Shown: piece by piece, positions 8,572 through 17,579 of the stretch
How the letters are laid out: each line of letters opens with the position of its first letter
Position numbering within the stretch: the first letter of the stretch is position 1
Assembly: GCF_024806495.1 (NCBI RefSeq)
Contig: NZ_JANUFF010000002.1
Location: forward strand, 124,001 to 188,000
Direction: 5' to 3'
Length of the DNA stretch: 64,000 nucleotides
Origin: Chryseobacterium sp. JUb7
GTDB lineage: Bacteria > Bacteroidota > Bacteroidia > Flavobacteriales > Weeksellaceae
Program-made: the position numbers and the translations under genes
The notes under the pieces: model-generated
What the model was told of the DNA's origin: nothing
What the model saw: the letters and a program-made list of their open reading frames with translations, nothing else
The model's database searches: none

Positions 8572-9741
8572 TTATGATTCTCTACCTTCTATTTTATGAA
8601 TTTTCTTTGTTCCTTCATACATTTCATACTGTAAAAATCTTGTTTCCAACTTTCCGTTGAAAAGTTTTATTTTTCTTGACGGACGAAGACCAATTTTCTT
8701 TACCGCTTCAAGATCCGATGAAATCAACCAGGCTAATGTATTTGGATAATGTGTTTTGAAAGTATCTCCTACTTTCTTATAAAAATCGTCATCATTAATA
8801 GAAATTCTCTCATCATAAGGAGGATTAAATACCATTAATAAAGGGAAAAGATCTTTCTTCGATTCAAAGAAATTCTGCTTTCTTACCTCGATCACATCTT
8901 CCATTTCGACAGCTTCGATATTGGTTCTTGCTGCATTCAGCATTCTTGCATCGATATCGTAACCTACAATCTTTCCGGTAAATTCCTTAACCCTTCCGAT
9001 TCTTACTTCTTTAATTTTTGCAAACAAATCGGCATCGTAATTGTTCCAGTTCTGGAAAGCAAATCTTTTTCTGAAAATCTGCGCCGGAAGATCCAGAGCA
9101 ATCATCGCCGCTTCAATCAATAAAGTTCCGGAACCGCACATCGGATCAAGAAAATTCCCTTTTCCGTCCCAGCCTGCCAGCTGCAGCATACCACTCGCTA
9201 ACACTTCGTTGATAGGCGCTTCACCCTGCTCTTTTCTATAGCCTCTTTTAAACAAAGCATCCCCCGAAGAATCCATAGAAATCGTCACCAATTCTCTGTC
9301 GATATGCAAATGGAACTTAATATCCGGAGATCGGGTTTCAATATTCGGACGTTTTTTAAATTTTTCCTGAAAATAATCAACAATAGCATCCTTCATTTTC
9401 AGGGTTACAAACTGAGAATGCTTGAATGTTTCAGAGTTTACGGTAGCATCAATAGCAAAAGTCTGATCAACATCTAAATAATCTTCCCATGCAAACTGGA
9501 AAAGCTTATTATAAAACTGCTGCTGATTAAAAGCTTTAAACTCAAAAACAGGAATTAAAATTTTCAATGCTGTTCTTGCAGAATAATTAATCTTGTATAA
9601 AAAGCCAAGATCACCCTCACAGTTTACAGCCCTGTTTTTAATCTCAACGTTTCTACCACCCAATTTTTTAATCTCTCCTGCTAAAATATCCTCTAATCCG
9701 AAAAATGTTTTTATCTGAATTTTCAAGTTTTCTGTATCCAT
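8572..9741 (-). CDS. rlmL: THUMP-domain 23S rRNA guanine-N2 methyltransferase (RlmL-type)
   Basis: 389 residues from ATG 9741. An N-terminal ferredoxin-like/THUMP region (residues 1-160, with FFGLEDILAGEIKKLGG and HLHIDRELVTISMDSSG) is joined to a Rossmann methyltransferase domain. DPMCGSGTLLIEAAMIALDL is the characteristic RlmL/Trm14-type motif and VFNPPYDERI is the N-P-P-Y catalytic motif of amino methyltransferases. E. coli RlmL makes m2G2445 in 23S rRNA using SAM; this shorter form lacks the fused RlmK half. ATG at 9756 would add five residues, but a TATTTTTG -7 element covers it, so the start at 9741 was chosen. Confidence 0.85.
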   Translation of the reverse strand: MDTENLKIQIKTFFGLEDILAGEIKKLGGRNVEIKNRAVNCEGDLGFLYKINYSARTALKILIPVFEFKAFNQQQFYNKLFQFAWEDYLDVDQTFAIDATVNSETFKHSQFVTLKMKDAIVDYFQEKFKKRPNIETRSPDIKFHLHIDRELVTISMDSSGDALFKRGYRKEQGEAPINEVLASGMLQLAGWDGKGNFLDPMCGSGTLLIEAAMIALDLPAQIFRKRFAFQNWNNYDADLFAKIKEVRIGRVKEFTGKIVGYDIDARMLNAARTNIEAVEMEDVIEVRKQNFFESKKDLFPLLMVFNPPYDERISINDDDFYKKVGDTFKTHYPNTLAWLISSDLEAVKKIGLRPSRKIKLFNGKLETRFLQYEMYEGTKKIHKIEGRES

Positions 9742-9745
9742 TTTG

Positions 9746-9753
9746 CAAAAATA
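9746..9753 (-). promoter_or_regulatory. -7 element directly before the rlmL start
   Basis: TATTTTTG on the minus strand ends four bases before ATG 9741, so the RNA would begin at or within a few bases of the start codon. This suggests a leaderless or nearly leaderless message. Confidence 0.55.
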
Positions 9754-9851
9754 CAATTTTAGTTGTTGGTTCTCAGCCTATAGTTGACAGAAATAATTAT
9801 AACTGATAAAAACCATCACCCAACAACGGTGAACTGTCGGCTAAAAAACAC

Positions 9852-9859
9852 TATTTTTG
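9852..9859 (+). promoter_or_regulatory. -7 element directly before the class I methyltransferase start
   Basis: TATTTTTG ends four bases before ATG 9864, the same geometry as at the divergent rlmL gene. A leaderless or very short-leader transcript is expected. Confidence 0.55.
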
Positions 9860-9863
9860 CACT

Positions 9864-10586
9864 ATGGAATGGTTTGAATCTTGGTTTGATACCCCTTATT
9901 ATCATTTACTTTATAGCAACAGAGACTATACGGAGGCAGAAAATTTTATCACCAAGCTCACTTCAGAGCTTGAACTTTCGCCCAACTCAAAAATTATCGA
10001 CTTAGCATGCGGGAAAGGAAGACATTCTGTTTTTCTTAACAAACTTGGGTATGATGTTTTGGGATTGGATCTTTCCAGACAGAGTATTGAGCATAATAAA
10101 CAATTTGAAAATCAGACATTGATGTTTGATGTTCATGATATGAGAAATCCCATTGATGCCGATCCTATGGACGCCGTTTTCAATCTTTTTACAAGCTTCG
10201 GATATTTTGATAACGAGAATGATGATAAAAAGGTTTTCCAATCGGTATATGATGCTTTAAAACCCGGAGGTTATTTTGTACTGGATTATCTCAATGAAGT
10301 CTATGTACGTCACGGAATTATTCCGGAATCAACCATCATACGAGGTGATATTGAGTTTAAAATACTGAAAAAAATAGAAGGGAGACATATCATAAAAGAT
10401 ATTCGTTTTGAAGATAAAGGACAATCTTTTCATTTCTTTGAAAAAGTAAAACTTCATTCATTGGAAGCGATTAATTCTTATGCATCAGACTGTGGTTTTG
10501 AAAGAATAAAAATCTGGGGAGACTATCAGCTGAACGAATTTCAAAGCACTTCTCCCCGTTGCATTAATTTATTTAAGAAAAACTAA
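9864..10586 (+). CDS. Class I SAM-dependent methyltransferase
   Basis: 240 residues with a clear Rossmann methyltransferase core: motif I KIIDLACGKGRHSVFLNKLG (about residues 45-64), acidic LGLDLS at the end of strand 2, MDAVFNLFTSFGYF as motif IV and KPGGYFVLDYLNE after it. This is the general Methyltransf_25-like family acting on small molecules or proteins, and the substrate cannot be told. An ATG at 9784 lies in another frame and is not the start. The stop TAA overlaps the ATG of the ZIP transporter gene (TAATG), so the two are translationally coupled in one operon. The gene diverges from rlmL. Confidence 0.85.
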   Translation: MEWFESWFDTPYYHLLYSNRDYTEAENFITKLTSELELSPNSKIIDLACGKGRHSVFLNKLGYDVLGLDLSRQSIEHNKQFENQTLMFDVHDMRNPIDADPMDAVFNLFTSFGYFDNENDDKKVFQSVYDALKPGGYFVLDYLNEVYVRHGIIPESTIIRGDIEFKILKKIEGRHIIKDIRFEDKGQSFHFFEKVKLHSLEAINSYASDCGFERIKIWGDYQLNEFQSTSPRCINLFKKN

Positions 10587-11314
10587 TGATCACTGTACTT
10601 TTACTGATTTTAAGTGTTGTTGCCGGTGTATTTCTAGGAAAACATTTTGGAAAAAAAGAAAAGCTGGCTAAAAATTTACTGATTTTAAGTGCCGGATTTT
10701 TAATTACGATCTGCTTAAATGAAGTTTTCCCACAGGTTTATACTGCCGAATCCGGTAGCAGCCTTGGAATTTTTGTTATCGCCGGAGTTTTACTGCAAAT
10801 GATTCTGGAAGCATTAACCAAAGGATTTGAGCACGGCCATTTCCATCATCACAGCGAGCACAATATTCTCCCCGTGGCATTAATGGTAGGTTTATTTGTT
10901 CATGCTTTTATTGAAGGAATCCCTTTAGCCAATGAAGAACATGCACTTTCGCCTTATCTTTTAGGGATCGTATTTCACAATCTCCCGATTTCATTCATTT
11001 TGGGAGCCTTTTTATTCAACAGAAAAGAAGGATCAAAAGGAAATTCATATCCTTCATTATTGATTGTTGCCTTATTCGCTTTGGCATCACCCATGGGTAT
11101 GCTGTTAGGAAATTATTTCAATCCGGATCTGCAGCCTTATTTCCTGGCGATCGTGGGCGGAATTTTCTTACACATCTCTTCCGTAATTATTTTTGAGAGC
11201 AATAAAAACCATAATATTGACTGGGTGAAAATAGGATTGGTAATTTTAGGCGTTTCATTAGCGCTTCTTATGCACCTTTTTCATGACCATTCGCATGTTG
11301 GACATCAACATTAA
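10586..11314 (+). CDS. ZIP-family divalent metal transporter
   Basis: 242 residues, almost entirely hydrophobic segments typical of ZIP proteins. Key features are a His-rich loop between helices III and IV (HGHFHHHSEH), helix IV with FVHAFIEGIPLA and helix V with GIVFHNLPISFILGAFLF, which carry the metal-binding His and Glu residues of the family. It ends with another His-rich tail (MHLFHDHSHVGHQH). ZIP proteins bring Zn, Fe or Mn into the cytosol; here zinc is the default guess. It is translated from an ATG overlapping the previous stop codon and probably has no promoter of its own. Confidence 0.85.
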   Translation: MITVLLLILSVVAGVFLGKHFGKKEKLAKNLLILSAGFLITICLNEVFPQVYTAESGSSLGIFVIAGVLLQMILEALTKGFEHGHFHHHSEHNILPVALMVGLFVHAFIEGIPLANEEHALSPYLLGIVFHNLPISFILGAFLFNRKEGSKGNSYPSLLIVALFALASPMGMLLGNYFNPDLQPYFLAIVGGIFLHISSVIIFESNKNHNIDWVKIGLVILGVSLALLMHLFHDHSHVGHQH

Positions 11315-11662
11315 GCAGTTTTTTCACTCCTCAAAAAGTTCAAATTTACATTGATAATATTCTACTTATATTAAATCTGATTATTTAATATAAGTAGAAT
11401 ATGTCAATCATCATTAATATTTTTCGAAAATTCTGTTATTTTTTTTCTTCTAAAAAATATCTTCAATATAAATACAATAGATAACGAAAATTTTAGCCAT
11501 TTAATTTATCAAAAAGTTTGAATTTTACCATTTATAATTTATTTTTAATAATATTTTACATTTACAAATATATTTAATTTAATATTTTAACATAATTTAA
11601 GATAAATAAAATAAAACAAATGACATTTTTTGTACATTAGCAGCAATAGAACTCGCTTATGT
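11315..11662. other. 348-base AT-rich non-coding region upstream of susC
   Basis: No gene was seen. The left part holds a perfect 20-base inverted repeat (11357-11402); the right part is very AT-rich and probably includes the susC promoter, although no exact TAnnTTTG was found (nearest is ATTTTTTG at 11624-11631). A TTG at 11630 is in frame with susC but lacks support as a start. Confidence 0.5.
11357..11402. repeat. Perfect 20-bp inverted repeat with 6-base loop
   Basis: Arms 11357-11376 and 11383-11402 are exact reverse complements (arm one ATATTCTACTTATATTAAAT), loop CTGATT. Outer bases ATTGA / TCAAT extend the pairing. No T tract follows, so it is not a standard terminator. It lies 42 bases after the ZIP stop and 260 bases before susC. 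Confidence 0.85.
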
Positions 11663-14410
11663 ATGAAAAAACAAACTAACACTTTAAAAAAGGCAGGCGT
11701 ATGCTTTTTTTTAATGTCCGGGCTCATATCGGCCCAGACGATCAAGGAAAAAGATTCTTTGAAAGAAACCGCAATTGAAGACGTTGTTATTGTAGGATAT
11801 AAGGTTCAGAAAAAATCCAGTCTTACCGCAGCTGTTTCAATCATTTCTGATAAGAAATTAAAGGATGCCAGCACTTCAGATGTTTCCAGTTTATTACAGG
11901 GTAAAGCTGCAGGAGCTCAAATTATGCAAGGAGGAGGAGGTCCCGGATCAGCCGCTACTGTAAGAATTCGAGGGACTGCTACAATCAATGGTCCCAGCCA
12001 AGCTCTTTGGGTTGTGGATGGCGTAATGATGCCAGACGTTCCCAATCTGGATCCCAATCAAATTGAAAGTATCAACATCCTAAAAGATGCAACCTCAACT
12101 GCACTATATGGCTCCCGCGGGGCCAATGGGATTGTTCAGGTATTTACAAAAACAGGAACCTCAGGAAAAGGCAGCCTGAATGTCTCCATGAATAACTCAT
12201 TCAACACCTTCAACAACGGCCGTTTTAAATTAATGGACGGTGTGCAACTATATGATTATTTCACTTCATTAAAAAATGCTCCTGCTATTCCAAAAGAATT
12301 GAGAGCACCCGGCTACGACTGGCTGAAAAATGGTACACAAACAGGAATGGTACAAAACTATACCGTCGATTTCAGGGGCGGCTCACCTACTTCCAAAACC
12401 TATGTTTCAGGAAACTATTATAATGAAACCGGAACTATTCAAGGTACCGACTTCAACAGATTATCTTTTAGAATCAATCACGAACAAACAATAAAACCAT
12501 GGCTGATCATAAAACCCAAGGTCAGCTTATCATATACAGCAAAAAAAGATACGCAAGGTTCTCTTTTTGAAATGTATCTCAATAATCCCTGGGACAACCC
12601 AAGAGATGCCGATGGAAACTTAAAAAGACTTGATGACAAATTCACAGGAGCCTGGTATGGAAGGGATTACACCAACTATTTATATGATTTACAGTGGAAT
12701 TACGGAAAAAGCAATCAATTAGACCTTATCGGAAATCTTGATGCCGAAATCAAAATCACAGATTACCTGAAGTTTATTACAACCAATAATGTTACATATA
12801 AAAACTATGATGATTTTTATTATACAGACCCAAGATCCATATCCGGGAATAGTAACAAAGGAGGTTTAAGAGAATCTAACTTACGAGACATCAGTAAGTT
12901 TTTTAACCAGATGTTGAGATTTGATAAAGATTTTGGAGTTCATAATGTAAACGCACTAGCAGCATATGAATACAGTGACAGATTTTATAAATCATCCAAT
13001 GCAGGCGTATACGGTATTGTGCCCGGGACTGAACTTTTTGACACCGGTGCCGCCTCCGGAGCAATACCACGAGGTACAAAATTCGACAGAGCATACAATG
13101 CCCTTTTGTTTAATGCAGAATATGTTTATGATAAAAAATATTTTATTCAAGGATCTTTAAGAAGTGAATCTTCCTCAGCATTCGGTGCAAGCCAAAGGAA
13201 TGGTTTATTTTACTCTTACAGCTTGGGGTGGAATGTTCATAAAGAAAAATTCTTTAGTATAAAAGCCATCAACGAATGGAAGCTAAGAGCAAGCAGAGGT
13301 CTTGTAGGAAATACACCAAGCCCTAATTACGGATGGCAGGATTTATATGCATTGGTTCAAAAGTATGATGGGCAAATTGGGGCAACATGGAGCCAGCTGG
13401 GAAATCCTAATTTAACCTGGGAATCAATCTATCAAAACAATATTGGTACAGATATTAAAGCTTTTGACAACCGATTAAGCTTAAATATCGATTACTTTAA
13501 TAATAAAACGAAAAACTTACTGATGCTGGTAACCCTTCCGGCATTAACGGGTGTCGACAAACAATATTTAAATGTAGGAGATGTAAAAAATAAGGGTTGG
13601 GAATTTAATTTCAACTACTCCATTATCAGAAATAATAATGTCACCTGGGATTTAGGATTCAACATCAGTACTTATAAAAACAATGTAATATCAACGAGAA
13701 ACAACAGCATACAAGTGCTTGATAATTATCATGTAGCAATACCGGACTACGATGTAAATTCTTTCTATATGAGAAAATGGATGGGAGTAGACTCTAATAC
13801 AGGTTCAGCCCAGTGGGAGGTCATCAATCCCGATGGAAGCAGAGGTTTAACAACAAGTTACAACCAGGCCACAGTACAGGTCGTGGGGACAACTACACCG
13901 GATTATTACGGATCCGTAACAACCAATCTGACCATTAAAAACTTCTATCTTAATGCTAATGTTTATTTTTCACAAGGAGGACAAATCTATAATTTTTACA
14001 GAGAATTCTTTGATTCTGACGGTGCTTACCCCTATTACAACCAAATGGTTCTAAAAAACGGCTGGAACAGGTGGGAAAAACCAGGAGACATCGCTACACA
14101 TCCTGTGGCCAATTATGACAGTAACAGCTTAAGCAACAGACCATCATCACGTTATCTGGAAGATGCCAGCTATGTCAAATTAAGATCCGTAAGACTGGGA
14201 TATAATTTCCCAACATCTTTAACTGAAAAAATTCACATCAAATCTGCAGGTATTTACATCATGGCAGAAAATTTATTTACAATTACCAGATTCTCAGGTG
14301 TAGACCCGGAAATTGGAGCAGCAGATAGACAAACCTCCCATTCAGGGCTTGCAGGAGCTATTTATCCTATCCCTAGAAGATTTTCTTTAGGTTTTAATTT
14401 CTCATTTTAA
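11663..14410 (+). CDS. SusC/RagA-family TonB-linked outer-membrane receptor
   Basis: 915 residues from ATG 11663, where the signal peptide MKKQTNTLKKAGVCFFLMSG begins. The TonB box region EDVVIVGYK, a plug domain with VRIRGTATINGPSQALWVVD and the signature DATSTALYGSRGANGIV lead into a 22-strand-type barrel ending in aromatic F (SLGFNFSF). The family imports oligosaccharides or peptides through the outer membrane together with a SusD lid. The usual N-terminal carboxypeptidase-regulatory domain is absent, so the plug follows closely after the signal peptide. It is 13 bases upstream of susD. No hydrolase or sensor is adjacent, so substrate is unknown. Confidence 0.92.
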   Translation: MKKQTNTLKKAGVCFFLMSGLISAQTIKEKDSLKETAIEDVVIVGYKVQKKSSLTAAVSIISDKKLKDASTSDVSSLLQGKAAGAQIMQGGGGPGSAATVRIRGTATINGPSQALWVVDGVMMPDVPNLDPNQIESINILKDATSTALYGSRGANGIVQVFTKTGTSGKGSLNVSMNNSFNTFNNGRFKLMDGVQLYDYFTSLKNAPAIPKELRAPGYDWLKNGTQTGMVQNYTVDFRGGSPTSKTYVSGNYYNETGTIQGTDFNRLSFRINHEQTIKPWLIIKPKVSLSYTAKKDTQGSLFEMYLNNPWDNPRDADGNLKRLDDKFTGAWYGRDYTNYLYDLQWNYGKSNQLDLIGNLDAEIKITDYLKFITTNNVTYKNYDDFYYTDPRSISGNSNKGGLRESNLRDISKFFNQMLRFDKDFGVHNVNALAAYEYSDRFYKSSNAGVYGIVPGTELFDTGAASGAIPRGTKFDRAYNALLFNAEYVYDKKYFIQGSLRSESSSAFGASQRNGLFYSYSLGWNVHKEKFFSIKAINEWKLRASRGLVGNTPSPNYGWQDLYALVQKYDGQIGATWSQLGNPNLTWESIYQNNIGTDIKAFDNRLSLNIDYFNNKTKNLLMLVTLPALTGVDKQYLNVGDVKNKGWEFNFNYSIIRNNNVTWDLGFNISTYKNNVISTRNNSIQVLDNYHVAIPDYDVNSFYMRKWMGVDSNTGSAQWEVINPDGSRGLTTSYNQATVQVVGTTTPDYYGSVTTNLTIKNFYLNANVYFSQGGQIYNFYREFFDSDGAYPYYNQMVLKNGWNRWEKPGDIATHPVANYDSNSLSNRPSSRYLEDASYVKLRSVRLGYNFPTSLTEKIHIKSAGIYIMAENLFTITRFSGVDPEIGAADRQTSHSGLAGAIYPIPRRFSLGFNFSF

Positions 14411-14423
14411 AATTTAAACAATT

Positions 14424-16076
14424 ATGAAAAAATTATTTATCCCATTACTATTATTATCATTAGCTTCATGCAATATAGATCGATCCCCCTATGATTCTAA
14501 GGAGTCTGAAGTCATACTGGGTGACGCAACAGGATTACAGACAATAACCCTCGGAAATTATGCTTTATTAAAAGGTGATGCAGAGGGCGGTGGCTTTTTC
14601 AACAACCTATACCGGGTAGGCGAATACGCAGGAGATAATATAGACATCAGCGGAACAACATCCGATCAATTTTTCTACTATTATAATTACAGAGGAATCA
14701 AAAACAACAGCCGTACCAATATCATCTGGAGTTCAGGCTACAAAGCCATAGTAGGCTGCAACAGGGTTATATCTAAAGTTCCTGAAGGAAAAGATGCTGC
14801 AACTGACCAACTGATAGGTGAAAACTATTTTTTAAGAGCTTATGTATATTTCTCATTAGTAAATGTATTTGGAAGACCTTATAATCAAGGGACCAGTAAT
14901 CTTGGAATACCATTGAAAACCACTGATGATGTAAACGATCTTCCCCCAAGGGCTACTGTTGGGGCAATATATGACCAGGTAGTCAGTGATCTGAAAAAAG
15001 CAGAACAATTAATGACCCTCGATAAGAAAAATATATATGCTTCTAAAGAATCTGCACAGGCCCTGCTCTCAAGAGTATATCTGTATATGGAGAACAATGA
15101 CAAAGCAATTGAATATGCCGATAAGGTTATCAGTTCCGGAAAATACATGATGCTGCCCAGAACAGAATTGCCTTCTTACGCAACTAAAGCCCCTGAAAAT
15201 AATACGGAAACTATTTTTGCATTTAAATACAATAAAGACGGTGACTATAGCGATGGCTGGAACACGATAGGATCTATGTATGTAAATATCCAGAGTGTGG
15301 GTTGGGGTGAGATGTATCCCTCATCTACTTATCTGGATCTTATTAATGAACATCCGGAAGACGCCAGATTAAAGTTTATATCACCCAAATACAAAACACC
15401 ATTGATCCCCGTTGCTTATTGGGCTCAGAAAGAAAACAACGCATCCGGAAACATCACTTATAACTATAAGTATCAGCCTACATTTCAGCAAAATGGAAAT
15501 ACTTTTTTCACATGGAATAATGTGAACTATCAGGTGATGACAGAAGTAACACCTAATAAAACCAGCTATTATTTTATCAATTCCGGCGGTACTAAAACCT
15601 ATGTATATCTTGATAATGACATGGAAAAAAGAAATGGCTATCCTAAATTTTATGTTTTAAAATGTTCAATGCAGGAGGGCGTTCCTCAATTATGGTCTCC
15701 CGTTGTTATAAGATTAGCAGAAATATATCTTAACAGGGCTGAAGCTTATGCTAAAAAAGGAAATACAATGTCAGCACTTGCAGACGTAAATGTTATCAGA
15801 ACAAGAGCCGGTATACCGATATATAATTCTGTACCAACGGGTCAAACCGCTTTGAATGTCGTACTTCAGGAAAGAAGACTTGAACTTGCTTTTGAAGCCC
15901 ATAGAAAGTATGATGTCTTTAGAAACAAATTAGATCTCGACAGAAACTATCCTGGCACACACTTAAACGGAACTAACCCGTTCTATACTGTCCCATATAA
16001 CCACAACAGAACGATAGAATATATTCCTGAACAGCAAATACAAATTCAACCCAACCTGATTCAAAATCCGGATTAA
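14424..16076 (+). CDS. SusD/RagB-family nutrient-binding lipoprotein
   Basis: 550 residues. The signal peptide MKKLFIPLLLLSLASC ends in a lipobox, so Cys16 is the lipidated residue and the protein sits on the outer-membrane surface. SusD family features include a TPR-like first half (GENYFLRAYVYFSLVNVFGR; ALLSRVYLYMENNDKAIEYA) and the C-terminal VIRLAEIYLNRAEAYAKKGN followed by LQERRLELAFEAHRKYDVFR. SusD binds the substrate and closes over the SusC barrel. It forms a two-gene operon with the SusC gene and ends at a strong terminator. Confidence 0.93.
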   Translation: MKKLFIPLLLLSLASCNIDRSPYDSKESEVILGDATGLQTITLGNYALLKGDAEGGGFFNNLYRVGEYAGDNIDISGTTSDQFFYYYNYRGIKNNSRTNIIWSSGYKAIVGCNRVISKVPEGKDAATDQLIGENYFLRAYVYFSLVNVFGRPYNQGTSNLGIPLKTTDDVNDLPPRATVGAIYDQVVSDLKKAEQLMTLDKKNIYASKESAQALLSRVYLYMENNDKAIEYADKVISSGKYMMLPRTELPSYATKAPENNTETIFAFKYNKDGDYSDGWNTIGSMYVNIQSVGWGEMYPSSTYLDLINEHPEDARLKFISPKYKTPLIPVAYWAQKENNASGNITYNYKYQPTFQQNGNTFFTWNNVNYQVMTEVTPNKTSYYFINSGGTKTYVYLDNDMEKRNGYPKFYVLKCSMQEGVPQLWSPVVIRLAEIYLNRAEAYAKKGNTMSALADVNVIRTRAGIPIYNSVPTGQTALNVVLQERRLELAFEAHRKYDVFRNKLDLDRNYPGTHLNGTNPFYTVPYNHNRTIEYIPEQQIQIQPNLIQNPD

Positions 16077-16084
16077 TAAAAACA

Positions 16085-16119
16085 AAAAAGCTCTGCATCA
16101 ATCTGATACAGAGCTTTTT
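16085..16119. terminator. Bidirectional terminator after susD
   Basis: AAAAAGCTCTG / CAGAGCTTTTT with an inner ATCA / TGAT continuation (16085-16119). It can serve susD and the convergent barrel protein gene. Confidence 0.85.
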
Positions 16120-16147
16120 ATTTATGACTTATTACATTATCCGAAAT

Positions 16148-17548
16148 TTAGAACTTCCAGCCAAATGTAAGAAAGAAATTATTTCTGTTATTTTTCACAT
16201 CCGATACCGCGTAAGAATCACTCGATATAAGATTATTTGGAGAATAATAGCCTGCTTCAACATTATCGTTCACAACTCCTCTTAAGAAAGGATTGGTATA
16301 TTTAGAACTGATATTCTGATAAGCCGCATCGATATAGAATGATTTGAAATCATATCCAAGACCGAAAGACAGAGCATTTCTGTTATTCAGCATAAGATTG
16401 CTATATGATCTGTCTGACGCAGAACCATCATTATTGAAACTACTGATCGTCAATGCATCAAGAGGATTCGATGTGAAAGCATAACCTCCTCTCAATCTGA
16501 ACTGTTTTAATCTGTATTCAGCTCCCAATCTTAATTCAGATACATTTTTATAATTTTCTTTAAAGAAATCATTCAGTTCTGTTTCAGCAACACCGTATAC
16601 TTTATATTTAGGAGTTGTCAATCCAAGACTGTAGTCAACATTTAAAGAAAAACTTTTACTTGCAATGAACGCAGCACTCACAGTCGCCTTAAGCGGAGAT
16701 GTGAATTTTCTGTTTTCAATAGCATAGTCGTCTCCATAAATCGCATCATTATAAAAATTATAACTTCTGTCGATATTCCAGAAAGTAGGCGTTTCCAAAG
16801 CAGCACCCACTCTGAAGTTAGGACTTAGCTTTCCAATCACCCCTAAGGAAGCTGAAAAACCATTTCCTCTTTCATAAAAAGGAGTATTCTGTTTACTGAA
16901 ATATTCTGAAGCTCCCGTCTGAAGAGAAGTAAAAGCTGCAGTATCAGACTGATCAATAGATGAATTAAAGAAATTCAATCCGGCTCCAATATATAAATTA
17001 TGATTATAGTTAGCTCCTACCCCAACACTTGTTTTTGACATATATCCGTATCGGTCGTAGGCATGTCTTCCTAATGATGAACTGTTTCCATTGTTGAAAT
17101 CGTAGATCAAATTACTGTTTCCCGGAGTTTCTATATAATTTTCAATAGACTGATTTGAATAGTTAACTCCGACATTGATAAACTTCCATGCACTTTCCGT
17201 CATCAACTGGAAAGTCATTACAGCACCTACATTTCCAAGATCTCCTTTATTGGTTTTATATCCAAAAGAAGAACCAGCCAAAGAAGAGGTATTCTTATTG
17301 CTCAAAATGGATAATGTTCCCGAGATCTCTCCTGAAATAGCAACCCCTAAACCTGCGGGGTTTGTCAGCAAAGAATTTGCATCACCTCCTAAAGCTCCGT
17401 TAGAGCCTCCCATCGCATTGAATTTAGCAGACCCAATATTTGGAGAGCTGGAATAAACATCGATAGAATTTCTTATCACAGAAACATCCTGAGCCTGCGC
17501 AAAAAATGCGGCAGAAATACTCATTAATACTAAAGATTTTTTTAACAT
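16148..17548 (-). CDS. FadL/OmpP1-like outer-membrane beta-barrel protein
   Basis: 466 residues with a signal peptide (MLKKSLVLMSISAAFFAQAQ). The mature start NIGSAKFNAMGGSNGALGGD and SLLTNPAGLGV resemble the N-terminal hatch region of FadL/OmpP1/TodX proteins, which carry hydrophobic compounds across the outer membrane. The rest alternates aromatic and polar residues as in barrel strands and ends in FLTFGWKF, a typical outer-membrane C-terminal signature with terminal Phe. It lies 31 bases after the Trp/Gly-rich lipoprotein gene on the same strand, so the two are probably one operon. The transported substrate is unknown. Confidence 0.75.
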   Translation of the reverse strand: MLKKSLVLMSISAAFFAQAQDVSVIRNSIDVYSSSPNIGSAKFNAMGGSNGALGGDANSLLTNPAGLGVAISGEISGTLSILSNKNTSSLAGSSFGYKTNKGDLGNVGAVMTFQLMTESAWKFINVGVNYSNQSIENYIETPGNSNLIYDFNNGNSSSLGRHAYDRYGYMSKTSVGVGANYNHNLYIGAGLNFFNSSIDQSDTAAFTSLQTGASEYFSKQNTPFYERGNGFSASLGVIGKLSPNFRVGAALETPTFWNIDRSYNFYNDAIYGDDYAIENRKFTSPLKATVSAAFIASKSFSLNVDYSLGLTTPKYKVYGVAETELNDFFKENYKNVSELRLGAEYRLKQFRLRGGYAFTSNPLDALTISSFNNDGSASDRSYSNLMLNNRNALSFGLGYDFKSFYIDAAYQNISSKYTNPFLRGVVNDNVEAGYYSPNNLISSDSYAVSDVKNNRNNFFLTFGWKF

Positions 17549-17579
17549 TATTTTTTTGAATAGTTATTAAATTTGATAA

